NCBI GenBank assembly: GCA_036897625.1
Contig: JAYMTA010000523.1
Span: 1 to 27,386, forward strand
Length of the DNA stretch: 27,386 nucleotides
Direction: 5' to 3'
Source: Pelargonium cotyledonis
Lineage: Eukaryota > Streptophyta > Magnoliopsida > Geraniales > Geraniaceae
The position numbers were made by a program, and so were the translations under genes. Below, piece by piece: positions 10,021 to 20,762 of the stretch (the stretch's first letter is position 1; each line of letters opens with the position of its first letter). The notes beneath the pieces are model-generated. The model searched no databases. It had not been told where the DNA came from and saw nothing but the letters and a program-made list of their open reading frames with translations.

Positions 10021-13000
10021 ATGCAGAGGCCTCAGGCTCATCAGCGTTCAAGATCCGCCAAGCCCAACACCATCCATGGCTGCGCGCAGTCCGGAGATCT
10101 TCTTGGGCTCCAGAAATTCCTCCGGGACAGCCCCTCCCTTCTCAACGAAACAAACCCTGTTGTAAGATGATCATTTCTTGCGCACCCAAATGATTTTTTT
10201 TCTTCTTCTAAAGGTTGAATTTTGATTGTGGGTTTTTGTCTAAAGGGAGGATTTTTCAGGGGTTTAGTACAATTTCTCTTATGGGTTGTTGATTGTCGAT
10301 TTTCTGAATTCGGATCCGTCGAATGCTATGATTTGGGGGTGTTTAGTTTTATGCCATTTTATTGGGAAATTGGGATCGCCATTTCCAGGATCAGGGAAGC
10401 TTTGATTGTCTGAAATTGTAGTGTGTAGTAGGGTTTACTGTTTTGAGTAGAACAATGAACACAATTGGGCTAGATGTGAATTTCATACTGTTCAGCTTTT
10501 GAATTTTGTAAATTTTCTTTTTTTTTTTTCCATTCGTGTTAGGCTTTAATTCTGCACAATCTCACTTCCCATATTTAGTTTTCCAAGTATAAAAAAATTG
10601 TTAGCTTTGTTTATCTGTGTGTGTTGGTGAAAATAGAAGATTACATCTCACATAGTCATTGAGTGATGGATGAAGTAGATAAATGGTTATGGGGGTGTTG
10701 TTTGAAGTTCAATTAAACAAGCCAGTGGTGGGATCACTTGTCGGGTGTACCACAGATTGCTAGGCTGTTTCTCTGTTGCAAAACTGGCTCATGAAATGCA
10801 TGTGTATGGAGAGTAACAAGAGTAATAGGTGTTTGTGACAGACTGACAGAATGAGAAGAATTGAACTTTTAGTATGTAGAAGGAGCCACCACATTCTATA
10901 TATTCGGAGAAGGGCTTGAAGGTATTGGTCATAGAGTGGAGTGGCTGTTGGATATCTTTGTGGTTGATTTTGAATGTTTGCAATGTGAATTTGTTTAATA
11001 TGTGTGAACTTTTATTTCTCAATTATAAAATATTAATGCAACTCTTGTAAAGGTAAATAATGGAGTCATGCATTGTGTATTTATTTTTTACTACATGTTT
11101 GAGAAAACAATTTACTTGTTTCAGTTCACAAACCCTTTCTGTTTGCTTGAAGTGCAGATGGCACAGACGCCTCTTCATGTGGCTGCTGGTTACAACCGAG
11201 CGGAGATAGTTAAGTTTATGCTTGATTGGCAAGGACCAGGGAAAGTTGAGTTGGAAGCCAAGAACATGGTAAGTATAAAAAGCAAACTACTGGGCAAATT
11301 ATCCATATGATGGACTCTTCTAAGATAACATTCAAAAATTCCTCGAGGTTGATTTAATTGATCTTATGAATTGACTCATGTGGGTTGATATTTTGGGCTC
11401 TGCAGTATGGGGAAACTCCATTGCACATGGCAGCAAAGAATGGATGCAATGAAGCTGCAAGGATGCTGCTCGCTCGTGGTGCTTTTGTTGAAGCCAAAGC
11501 TAATGTGCATTTTTCTTGTCTCTTTATAATAATCATCATTATTGTATACAATTGAGATTGAAAATAAGATTTGGATACCTGTTTTGATTTGAAATTTGTT
11601 TATCTCTGTTGTTCATGCAGAATGGAATGACTCCATTGCACCTTGCCGTGTGGTATTCGCTTCGGTCTGATGACTGTGCCACTGTGAAAACATTGCTGGA
11701 GTATAATGCTGATTGCAGCGCCAAGGACAATGTATTATTGTTTTCCATTACTTTAGCGCCTTGCTTGCTCAAATTTACATACTATGAGAATGATAATAGC
11801 TGGTTCTTTGAATTACAGGAGGAAAAGACCCCTGCCAATCACCTGTCGCAAGGCCCAGGAAGTCAGAAGTTGCATGAGCTGTTATATTGGCACCTTGAAG
11901 AACAGAGAAAGAAAAGGGCACTTAAAGCATGTGGTGAAACAAAAGCTAAGATGGATGAACTTGAAACTGAGCTGGCAAATATTGTGGGACTGAATGACCT
12001 CAAGTTACAGCTAAAGAGATGGGCAAAGGGGATGCTTTTGGATGAGAGGCGCAGAGCCCTTGGGATGAAAGTTGGCGGTAGACGCCCACCTCATATGGCC
12101 TTCCTTGGTAATCCGGGAACAGGTAAATGTGATCAAAATCACTTATAGCCTTGGGTCACAGTTATTAAATTCCATCGATAGCGAATATTTTACATTGAAA
12201 CTAGAATATGACATACTCCCTCCTTCCAAAATAGTTATCCACTATACTAAATTTGCTTGTCCCAATTTAAGTGTCCACATCCCTTTTTTACAAGCGAATT
12301 AAGCTTGGATTACCAATATTATCCTCTTGATAAGTTAGATAGTACCACTTGAGTTTCTTACGAGAAAGGCACATAGTGGCACATGAGGGAAAGTGAAACA
12401 CTTGTAAAAGTATTCCTAATATTTACTATAAATCAATTAGGAGATATTCATTCCGAGATGAAAGGAGTGTTATAGTTGTTGAAGGACAACTTTGTTTCTC
12501 CTTCTCTTTGAACTGAAATCCTTGGATGCGTCATGGTGATGGTAATGGATTATTGGAATCAGTATATACACTCAAATTTGTGTTGGAAAACAATTTGAAA
12601 CATTTGAGTAGATTCAAGATCCAAACCACTACACCAAGTCACAAACTATTTTCTTACCATGTAGTACTTTTTTTATAATTATTTATCTGCACTGGTTTGT
12701 ATTAGTCAGTTCAGTTGACTTGTTGCCATTTTAATTAATTTGTTATTTCATCCCAGGCTCCCAGCAAAATGCTACCCAAATATTTCAACGAATTTTTTTC
12801 TTTTTCTTTTAGCTCATCTCTTGTCTAGTCTATGCCTTAAGTTCTCAAGGATTTCACCTTGGTTCTAATATACTTAAACTAAGCCAAACGAATAATAATA
12901 ATCTATATCCAATTTTGTCATTTCCTCTGTCACCATTCATGGTCAGTAGTGTACTAGAACTCTCAATCCGTGCTAGTGTTCTTTCTTGTATCTCGAACTC

Positions 13001-14085
13001 GAACATATGATATGACTATTTGTTTTTCAATTTATCTAATGATCTGGCCTTGTGATATGACCTTAGTTATGTCACCCTATCTGTATTTGGTTCTTATTGT
13101 GTTTCAAGAGCCCTCGGTAATGTCTCCTTAGAGATCTATTTTTCTATTGAAGGAGTTCAAGAAATGTATGAATGTAAACCAGTTCATTGGTTTTGTCACA
13201 GTAATTTTTATTGGAACATATTTTGTTGATTTGTTCGCATTGTTATGGATATTTTATCTTCCGTTAGGCTGACTAATAAAGCAAGTGATAATATCTGACC
13301 AGGTAAAACTATGATAGCTCGAATTCTTGGGAGGCTACTCCATAAGGTGGGAATACTACCTACTGACAAGGTAACAGAAGTACAGCGGACAGATTTAGTT
13401 GGGGAATTTGTTGGTCATACCGGTCCAAAGACTAGGAGGAAGGTATGGATTGAAAACACTTTCTACCACAAGTTTTCTCTCCAAGAGATTTTTTGATGAA
13501 ATAAATGTCAACGCTTATTGCAGAAACTAATTTGCTATGCATGCCACACAGATTCAAGAAGCTGAGGGAGGAATTCTTTTTGTGGATGAGGCGTATAGAC
13601 TGATACCTATGCAGAAGTCCGATGACAAGGACTACGGGTTGGAAGCCTTAGAGGAGATCATGTCTGTCATGGACAATGGAAAGATAGTCGTCATTTTTGC
13701 TGGCTATGCTGAACCAATGCAGCGTGTTATTACTTCTAATGAAGGCTTTAGCAGAAGAGTTACAAAGTTTTTTCAGTTTAACGACTTCAACGCAGAAGAC
13801 ATAGCCAAGATTCTCCGTATCAAAATGGATAATCAAACAGAAGCCAGTTGTTTGTATGGATTTAAGCTACATCCTTCCTGCAGCATTGAGGCTGTTGCAA
13901 AACTAATACTGAGTGAAACAACAGAAAAGCAGCGCAAGGATATGAACGGAGGTTTAGTAGATCCTATGTTAGTGAATGCTAGAGAGAGTTTGGACCTCAG
14001 GCTCAGCTTCGATTGTGTAGATCCAGAAGAGCTATGCACAATTACCCTGGAGGATTTGGAAGCTGGCCTACGACTTTTGTCGTAA
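10021..14085 (+). CDS. Ankyrin-repeat / CbbX-type AAA+ ATPase fusion protein
   Basis: Seven exons: 10021-10161, 11158-11268, 11406-11504, 11621-11731, 11819-12122, 13303-13442, 13552-14085; all GT-AG, phases agree, 479 aa. It resembles the single-copy plant family typified by Arabidopsis At3g24530 in length and order. Residues about 15-150 hold three clear ankyrin repeats (TPLHVAAGYN, TPLHMAAKNG, TPLHLAVWYS), probably after a degenerate one; about 165-205 is a charged helical linker. The AAA+ domain has Walker A GNPGTGKT (251-258), a CbbX-like pore loop LVGEFVGHTGPKT (287-299, aromatic F291), Walker B ILFVDE (310-315) and likely arginine-finger region RR (370-371). All ATPase residues are intact. 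No transit peptide is evident, so cytosolic or nuclear action is inferred. CbbX remodels red-type Rubisco; the target of the plant fusion is unknown. Intron 5 (1180 bp) falls inside the Walker A glycine codon. Intron 3 has a weak donor, GTGCAT. Confidence 0.95.
12214..12472. mobile_element. Degenerate Stowaway-like MITE in intron 5 of the ankyrin-AAA gene
   Basis: The left end TACTCCCTCCTTCCAAAATAG and nearby TTGTCCCAATTTAAGTGTCCAC follow the usual dicot Stowaway text. The right end, read in reverse from about 12472, begins ACTCCTTTCATCTCGGAATGA and pairs only partly with the left. The TA target duplication is not cleanly preserved on the right. About 260 bp, fully intronic. Confidence 0.45.
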
Positions 14086-14355
14086 TTAGATTGGCCTAGA
14101 TGGCTAGATTTTAAGCAATAGGAGCTTGTTGTAATCATTCTTTTGGCAGCCTGGTGGGGTTAATCTTGAATTCAATTCCCTACATTCGTTGTCGTTGCTG
14201 AAGAGCTAGAGAGAATAGGGTTGCAAGTAGGTGGGTTTAATCTTGGAGAACTCATTTTTTTCTTCTTTCTTTTCCCTGTATTTGATTGCCATTTAGAAAG
14301 TCTTAATTTTATTTTTGGGTTTTATATTGTACTCATTGTATTGATTAGTATCAGC

Positions 14356-14361
14356 AATAAA
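14356..14361 (+). terminator. Poly(A) signal of the ankyrin-AAA gene
   Basis: AATAAA lies 271 bases after the stop codon in a T-rich 3' region, a normal 3' UTR length for a plant gene. It is the best candidate near-upstream element for polyadenylation. Confidence 0.5.
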
Positions 14362-14428
14362 ATCTTCTTCCAACATGGGATGCTGTGATTGCAATTGATA
14401 GGTGGTTTCTTGATTTTCAACATCTGTG

Positions 14429-14537
14429 TTTGTGGAGCTAAATAACCAGTTATTGGCGTTGCATGGTTGGTTCTGGTTCTGTGCATTGTTTACATGTTTG
14501 TGGGAGCTAAATAGGCAGTTATTGCATGCTGGTTTTG
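14429..14537. repeat. Imperfect tandem duplication, period about 68 bp
   Basis: TTTGTGGAGCTAAATAACCAG with the following AGTTATTGG... TTGCATG text (from 14429) is repeated from 14497 as TTTGTGGGAGCTAAATAGGCAG. The copies differ by small indels. It lies just past the poly(A) signal of the ankyrin-AAA gene. Confidence 0.55.
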
Positions 14538-15073
14538 TTTTCTACTAATACACCAAGTGTAGGAAAAGAAAAACAAATTCATTTCCTATTTTTCCAAATA
14601 TAGAAAAAGTTGTGTACCATGTACATTTTTCGGTTTAAATCATAGGGTTTTTAAGCGGATATGCAAAACTCGCTCGACATTTTTAAGCCGTGTTATCCGA
14701 GAGTAAGTTACAGTTAAAGCTCATCTATCTTCCTTGAATTGTATTGAGCAGGGATCGAAAATAAGCATTCTTCTCACTTACGCAGTCTGTATAATGTATT
14801 GTACACTTTATGTGCGAGCAAAATACATAAATAAAAAATAAAATAACAACACTTGTATGAAAATATCTAGTAGGAAAAGAAACCTGAAAAATGAAAATAC
14901 ATAAATAACTTATTAAAAATCTTGATACGTGATGTGAGTGGTGTACATAGTTAACGAACCGCAATAGCTATAACCAGAAACAGATTCGTCATAGAAAAGC
15001 AAAGCTCACAAATTTCTGGTTACCCAGAAATTAAATATCTTCTCTCTGCTTAGAGATACAGATAGGAGCAACA

Positions 15074-18000
15074 ATGGTGTCAAGCTCACTCTCTATACTG
15101 AGGCCCACATCGTCATTTTCTTCAAATTCCATCATAGACCCTCCATCTTCCACAACAGCTTCTCTCAGGCTCAATTCCTTGAAGCTCTCGAAACGGAGCT
15201 CAAACTTCCCCTATTTGAAAGTCCTTGGCTCTGCTTCGGGCCAAGCAATTGAAAATGGCTCCGTCGAGCAGTTTCAGACCAATTCAATTGCAGATTTCGT
15301 GAGGTTCAGAAGAGGGTCCGATAGTGGCTGCGGCGACTTGCAGACCTCTGTTGTTAGCTACAAGAAGCGGTTTCCGTGGTCTCTGCTTCAACCCTTCTTT
15401 CAGGTACTATTGATCTATCAGGGGTTGTTTGGTTTCCCCAAATGATTGGATTTTTAGTTTTTACATAACTTTTTTTTGTTCCTGGATCTGCAGGTTGATT
15501 TGTTTTCCACAATTCACATTGCAGACAAAGAGTAAGTTGGCTTACATGAAGTTTTGGTAGATAATGAATTTTCTTGTGCCAATTGACTCACTGGGGTGGC
15601 AATGGTTATGATTTGTTGAATTTGTGTTTAACTAGTATGTGGATACGCTTGTGGTGGTTCAGGGATGGCCTTTTATTTTCTCTTCATAGGAATAGAATCA
15701 GTGATAAATTTGTTATGAAATTCAAAGGGTTGAGGATTGTCCAAGAATTTGGGAAGGGTTGGAGTTTTCCTCGAATGGAGTAATATATTGCCGCATACAT
15801 ATCAGAAGAAATCACTGTTGTTGCATGATGAAGCTTGACAAAGCAGCAGTTTGACGTGATTTAACTCTGAATTTGTACGTTGGGTTCATATAAAGTATGG
15901 TCACTATTATATATGTTTATGTCGTTTAGTATTGGTTTCATTTTTATTGGACCTATGACTAGTTACATAACACATATAACTCAAATTTACCATGTGGACA
16001 TTGCTCTTACTCTCAAAAGATTGTCTTTTTGTGACACATAAACAGCCATTTACTCACTCAAGTTTAACTTCTCGGAGTTGTTCAAAATCCTGCATGTAGG
16101 TACTTTGAAACCCTCCAGAAGGAACTTGAACCATATGATTGTGTTCTTTATGAGATGGTGACTAGTAGGGAGAGTTTAGAGAATAGGAGAAAGCCTGCTG
16201 CAATCAGAAGGCTTAAGAGTTCACGCTCACGTGGTTTTAATATTTTGGGGTGCATCCAGCGGCAGATGGCTCGGCTTCTTATGCTTGACTTTCAGCTAGA
16301 CTGCCTTGACTATGATGGTGCTAATTGGGAGCATGCCGATCTTGATTTTGAGACTTTTGAGCTACTTCAGGTTTTATTCTTATGGCCCCTCTGCATAGAA
16401 TATAGAAATGACTGATTTGATTTGGGGGCTCAAAACTGCTTGAAGGTTATCTAGGACAAGAAGTCATCATTTAATTTCTGGTCTCAAGTCTTTTAGTTAG
16501 CTAACAGGTTAGATATGCTTAGCTTTTCTACTGACTGGGCCTTTAATTATGGGATTGACATTTTTGCATGCTTTTAGCTATGAACGGTGTCTGTCCTGTT
16601 ACTTTGACTCATTATGCTTTTATCATTTAGCTGGGGGGATGTTGAAACCAGGTTGTTTTGCTCTTACCCGATAAAGGAGCTTGTAAAGTTCATTGAGCAA
16701 CTCAAATACCTGTGGATATTTTCTTACTCTCCCCATCATTGGATACTTGAGTTCTGTCCTCTTGCATTGAACGAATCTTTCTGCGGTATCTATGTTGAGG
16801 ATAGTGCTGTATTTATAATTTTATACTATCTCAATTCAAGATTTGATGTTCTTGGTCATTCTTTCAGCTTGAAAAGGGTGAGAACCTCTTCACATTTGCA
16901 AGAGATATGACTCTTAAATCTACAAAAGCTATAGTGCAGTCTGCATCAGTTCCAGAAGACCTTGATCCTTGGAGATCCAAGCTTCTATGGGCTTCTCGTG
17001 TGCTTCCTATGCCACTTGTAGTCCTTCTCATCATTAGTGGTGTTTGTGCGGATGTGGGGAACCAAGCATCAGAATCTCCAGAATTCGAAGCTTTATTTAG
17101 GTTCAACATTCCTGGTGCAATGAAAGTCTTCCTTGCAAGGCAACTTACATCTGAGTAAGTGTATGCTATTTTCTCCTGAGTCAGTAAAGTTTCACTTGCT
17201 TCGGGAAGTGAAACAAAACGTTACTATTAGACGTTAGTTGTATGCTGAAGGAAACATATGCTTTGTACTAAATTTTTAATGATCAAGTTCTGAGCATATC
17301 AATTGAAAGGGAACTCAATACCCATACTGACTTCATTCACTTGTCAATCTTCTGGTGGTCTCTCAAGGATTCTGCAACTAGTTACCTTATTGCGAGAACC
17401 ACTATAATTTGGAAATACATGCCTGACAGCGCATATTCAGTCGCGATCCTATAATTATTGTCTCACCTAGGAATTTTTACTTTCTAGTAGAATTAAAATG
17501 TCCAGTTTGTTTTATATACGAGGGTGAGTCTTGGTGCAATGGTAAGCGTTGCTACCTTGAGGTCATAGTTCAAGTTTGGGAAACAACTTCTCTGTAAAGA
17601 AAGGTTAAGGCAAAATAAAAATGACCATTCTCGAACCCCACAGTAGTGGTAGCCTTGTGCACTGGACCGACCTTTTTAGTTTGTTTTATATTTGATGCAA
17701 TGGTTCTCTATGGAAACTCTTGCGAAATAGGTAACTAATGTAAAGTGGTGTTTCTGTGTGAAGGTTCTCGCAAGTGACTGCTGATGTGGAGGAGAAATCT
17801 GTGATCATCGGTGAGAGGAACAGAGCTGCAACAGAAGCACTTAGAAGATCGATTGAAGAGGGACACAATAAGATTGCCATACTGTATGGAGGCGGCCACA
17901 TGCCAGACTTGGGAAGGCGGTTGAGAGAAGAGTTTGACTTAGTCCCTTCGGAGATCCAATGGGTAACAGCTTGGTCAATAAGGAACCAAGAACCAAACAG

Positions 18001-18190
18001 CAGTTCCTTTCCATTTTTAAGGACAATGGCTGAAGTATCAGGATGGCCGTTGAACCGCTACCAAACTACAGGTTTGCTCATTGTTTCGTCAGTTCTGGCC
18101 GTTGATCTCTGGTTCTGGGAACTTTTTTTCCACACAACTGTGGACTGGATCTCTCAAGGTGCGTCTGATTTTCTTCAGTATATAGGATAG
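15074..18190 (+). CDS. TraB family protein, probably organellar membrane
   Basis: Five exons: 15074-15403, 15494-15531, 16100-16370, 16868-17154, 17764-18190; all GT-AG, phases agree, 450 aa. Exon 2 is only 38 bp and carries the first conserved block. TraB/PrgY-family signatures are visible: IHIADKEY (117-124, His118), ERNR (326-329) and YGGGHMP (350-356, His354), the paired His/Glu blocks of the TIKI/PrgY/TraB fold that is related to metal-dependent peptidases. The N-terminal about 60 residues are rich in Ser, Arg and Lys with few acids, suggesting a plastid or mitochondrial leader. Hydrophobic segments lie near 259-275 and 410-430. The organisation is like Arabidopsis At5g52030, a TraB-related protein. 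Biochemical activity in plants is not established as far as I know; protease or membrane-organising roles are inference. Intron 4 contains a SINE. The gene appears intact. Confidence 0.93.
17518..17677 (+). mobile_element. Au-like SINE in intron 4 of the TraB gene
   Basis: The element starts at GAGGGTGAGTCTTGGTGCAATGG and carries a pol III A-box (TGGTGCAATGG, 17532-17542) and a B-box-like AGTTCAAGTTT (17577-17587). It ends ...CACTGGACCGACC followed by a short T run, the tail typical of the Au SINE family. The 14-bp target duplication AGTTTGTTTTATAT is exact on both sides (17504-17517 and 17678-17691). It lies about 85 bp upstream of the exon 5 acceptor, in the same orientation as the gene, and leaves the splice site intact. 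Confidence 0.88.
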
Positions 18191-20103
18191 CGCAAAGGCG
18201 AGGTGATTGTGATAATCATAAACTGTTTATACTGTGTAAATAATGAAGAAACATATTTGGTTCAATGAAACAGTGAATAGTTACTTAGATATGTTATCAC
18301 TGTTATGGCTATAGACAAGTCATTTGTATTGGTCACAGAGAACACTGAACCATTGGAAATGTGAAGGCCATGTGGTGAGGTCATAGCCAGGTGAAGAAGA
18401 TATGTGAAGAGTCACATTCATTCCCATGGCTCCACAGACATGTGAACTATCACAACAAATGTATTGCACCTGAAACTTACTCTCAAACTGCCTGATCTTG
18501 TTCTTTCCACTCCTTTATCAAGAGAGAGAAACTAGGAGGAATATAAAGACACAATACAGCGTAGTCTGACACTCTTTCGTCTAACTGAGCACGCAACAAA
18601 TGCGGTATCGTTTTTGTATGGTTTAGTTATGTTGAAATTGTCATTAGGGATTGATTAAATGGTTAAGTTACAAGCGAGACCAATTTGAAACAAAAATAAG
18701 TTATATAAGTACCAAACTTGAAAGATATCAATATTTTGAGTAACAAATAGAAACAAAAACTAAATTATGTACCAGTTTTAAAATATATGTATAATTAAGA
18801 TACCAAAATGAAACTTCTCCAACATAAAACTATCATAAATCCCACCGAGAACCCATGAAATCTTATCGTGGTGATGAAATTTGATTGAAATGTCGTTGCA
18901 ATTTGATAATTCAATGGCAGAGGCAAATTGAACTTTTGCAAATTTTCGTTTAATCCATGAACTTCAACAATGTCAAGTTATTGCAATATTTGCAGTGATT
19001 TTCACCATTAAATTAATAAAAAATTCAACTATTATTTTATGAACAGTCGATAAATTGGAGTAATAAAATTTTGAAACTTTTTTTGTGAAGGAAGTCGAGA
19101 GGTTTGGTTGATTAAGCCAAATTCTTTTGCTTATATTTGGTCTGGAGTTTGCCAAAAATCATGTTGTTCCTAATTCATATAACATCTTCATAGTTCATAC
19201 CAATATATTTCAGTTAGATTGCGTTTTTATTTTAATAGTTAGATTGCGTTTTTCTTTAATAGTTAGATTGCGTTTTGCTTGTCAATATCCTCAAACAAAA
19301 GAAAGAGTAAAAAAATGGGTTACAATGAAAATGTGAGAACAGAACTTTTGTGCCAGCAGGATCGAAATGCAGTCAAAAGACTCCATTTTGATGATATGGG
19401 TTCGCTGTCAATGAACTGTGAAAACGCCATTTTTGGACGGATGGTCACGAGAACTTTTTGGGCAGCTCCAAAAAGGTTCTAAAGATAAATGGTGGTTCTA
19501 TTGAATACTAAAGGCCCTCAAAAGACAAGTATGAACTATTTGGTTATTGACAGTTCAGAAAAAAGCCAAAGTTTTTATTTTTCCAACTATATTGGCTTCT
19601 CTTCATCATTCAGAAAAAAGAAAGTAAAAAGTTGAGGTCTTGATCTTCTCTCCCTTTTGCTTCCTGTAAGTATTGTTCTTCCAACTACAGTAGCTCCCAT
19701 AAATCTGTGTTTTTTTTATCATATGTATGACATGTTTAGAATTTGAGGAAAGCAGATTTTGAATATCTATTTTCTGGGTTTTGTTCCTTGATACTTGAGA
19801 TTGCCCATGTTATGTGTTCATTTGTGTCCTCCTAAAGCATTACAAAACAATGTGCTCTTCATTATTGTTGCTTAAAGATGTGCTAATAGGATGTGGGTGT
19901 TGTTTCTATGAACAAATTTGACCCCATTTTTAGGGCAAAACCTCCTTCTCCCCTAAACCCACACGTGCCTTGTTCAATTATTGAGTTTCATATTGATTGA
20001 GTATACGCTACTGTAATCAGGTGAAGCCTTCATTCATTTAATATCAGAGCTCATTTGGTTTCATTATTTATGTACAATGTAGACAAATTTTAGGTTTTTA
20101 CAG
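18191..20103. other. Intergenic region downstream of the TraB gene
   Basis: The first few hundred bases include the TraB 3' UTR. Bases about 18650-19080 have the A-rich, slowly repeating composition of decayed DNA-transposon ends (short blocks such as ACCAATTTGAAAC and AATCCATGAACTTC) but no paired terminus could be shown. A three-copy repeat follows at 19212-19279. A good splice donor (CCT|GTAAGT, about 19669) follows a T/C-rich stretch and could end a non-coding first exon of the possible gene at 20104-20762. The frame at 19279-19482 has no recognisable domain. Confidence 0.4.
19212..19279. repeat. Three-copy tandem repeat of about 24-25 bp
   Basis: AGTTAGATTGCGTTTTTATTT-like units start at 19212, 19237 and 19261; the units are 25, 24 and about 19 bases, the last diverging. 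Simple minisatellite in intergenic DNA. Confidence 0.75.
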
Positions 20104-20762
20104 AGGATACTGAACTGTTGGTCACCATTAAGTCAGATAAGACCTCAATTGGTTGCGAAGAAGGAAACGAATCTAGATGATGGCTCTGTTTATGCTCTGC
20201 TACCGGGAAAGGTAGTTGTGGTTTTTCTGGCATGTTTGTTGATGTGTTTGTTGTTCCTTTGTAGAACAATGAATCTATGATTGATGAAAGAAATAGTTAG
20301 TATATGTTATTGGCTGGTTCTTGCTCTTATTGTTTTCAAGGATTCCTATAAACCTTAGTGTTTGTTGCTTCATGTATCAAAGCTTTTTTTTTTTTTTCCA
20401 TTTCATTCATTATTTTCTTTTTGTGCGGTCACAGCCTCATGACGGGATAATATTCAAGAGGGTTTTTGAGATTCACAATTACCATCTGATAACGGGTAAG
20501 CCTTCAAAATTGCAAGTTGCAAGTTGTTTTTTACATGAATCATGTTATAGTTTCTTGATTCGGTTATCTGTTGTTCTGGGCGCTGATTCTATATATTGAA
20601 AGGTGGATCAAAACATTTCAAGTTCGTCCACTAGATATTGCTAGAACTAGGCTGAAAAACTCGAAGATGACTCATCCTTTCACTGCAAAGATTATCATTC
20701 TGTTAGGTCCACCATCGATGGGAATCATCTTATCATGTTCTTATTTTTGCTGGGGTCCATAA
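20104..20762 (+). CDS. Possible short spliced gene or gene relic, unknown product
   Basis: Three blocks can be joined in one open frame with GT-AG borders: 20104-20211 (36 codons), 20435-20495 and 20623-20762 ending in TAA, about 102 residues. Pieces read ...DDGSVYALLPGK, then PHDGIIFKRVFEIHNY, then RPLDIARTRLKNSK...AKIIILLGPPSMG. The first two have ordinary protein composition and the first acceptor (TTTTTACAG) and second donor (G|GTAAG) are good. No start codon in frame was found in the first block, so a 5' exon is missing, lies upstream (perhaps before the donor near 19669) or the locus is a relic. An alternative frame in block one is also open for 25 codons, which weakens the case. ILLGPPSMG resembles a P-loop but lacks the Lys. 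I do not recognise a family. Confidence 0.25.

Larger units (their letters stand above)
14086..15073. other. Intergenic region between the ankyrin-AAA and TraB genes
   Basis: About the first 290 bases are the likely 3' UTR of the upstream gene. An imperfect tandem repeat sits at 14429-14537. Bases 14540-15060 are AT-rich with no gene; the last part should hold the promoter and leader of the TraB gene, with an A/T-rich run near 14820-14850. Confidence 0.55.

Noticed and set aside
9668-10193. Two overlapping plus-strand frames (106 and 135 codons) upstream of and across the first ankyrin-AAA exon
   Set aside because: Low-complexity, no domain; the second reads exon 1 of the real gene in a wrong frame.
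11539-11772. Minus-strand frame over ankyrin exon 4
   Set aside because: Shadow of the sense exon; no splice or domain support.
19279-19482. 67-codon frame starting MSISSNKRKSKK
   Set aside because: No recognised domain, no good start context, AT-rich surroundings; kept only as part of the intergenic description.
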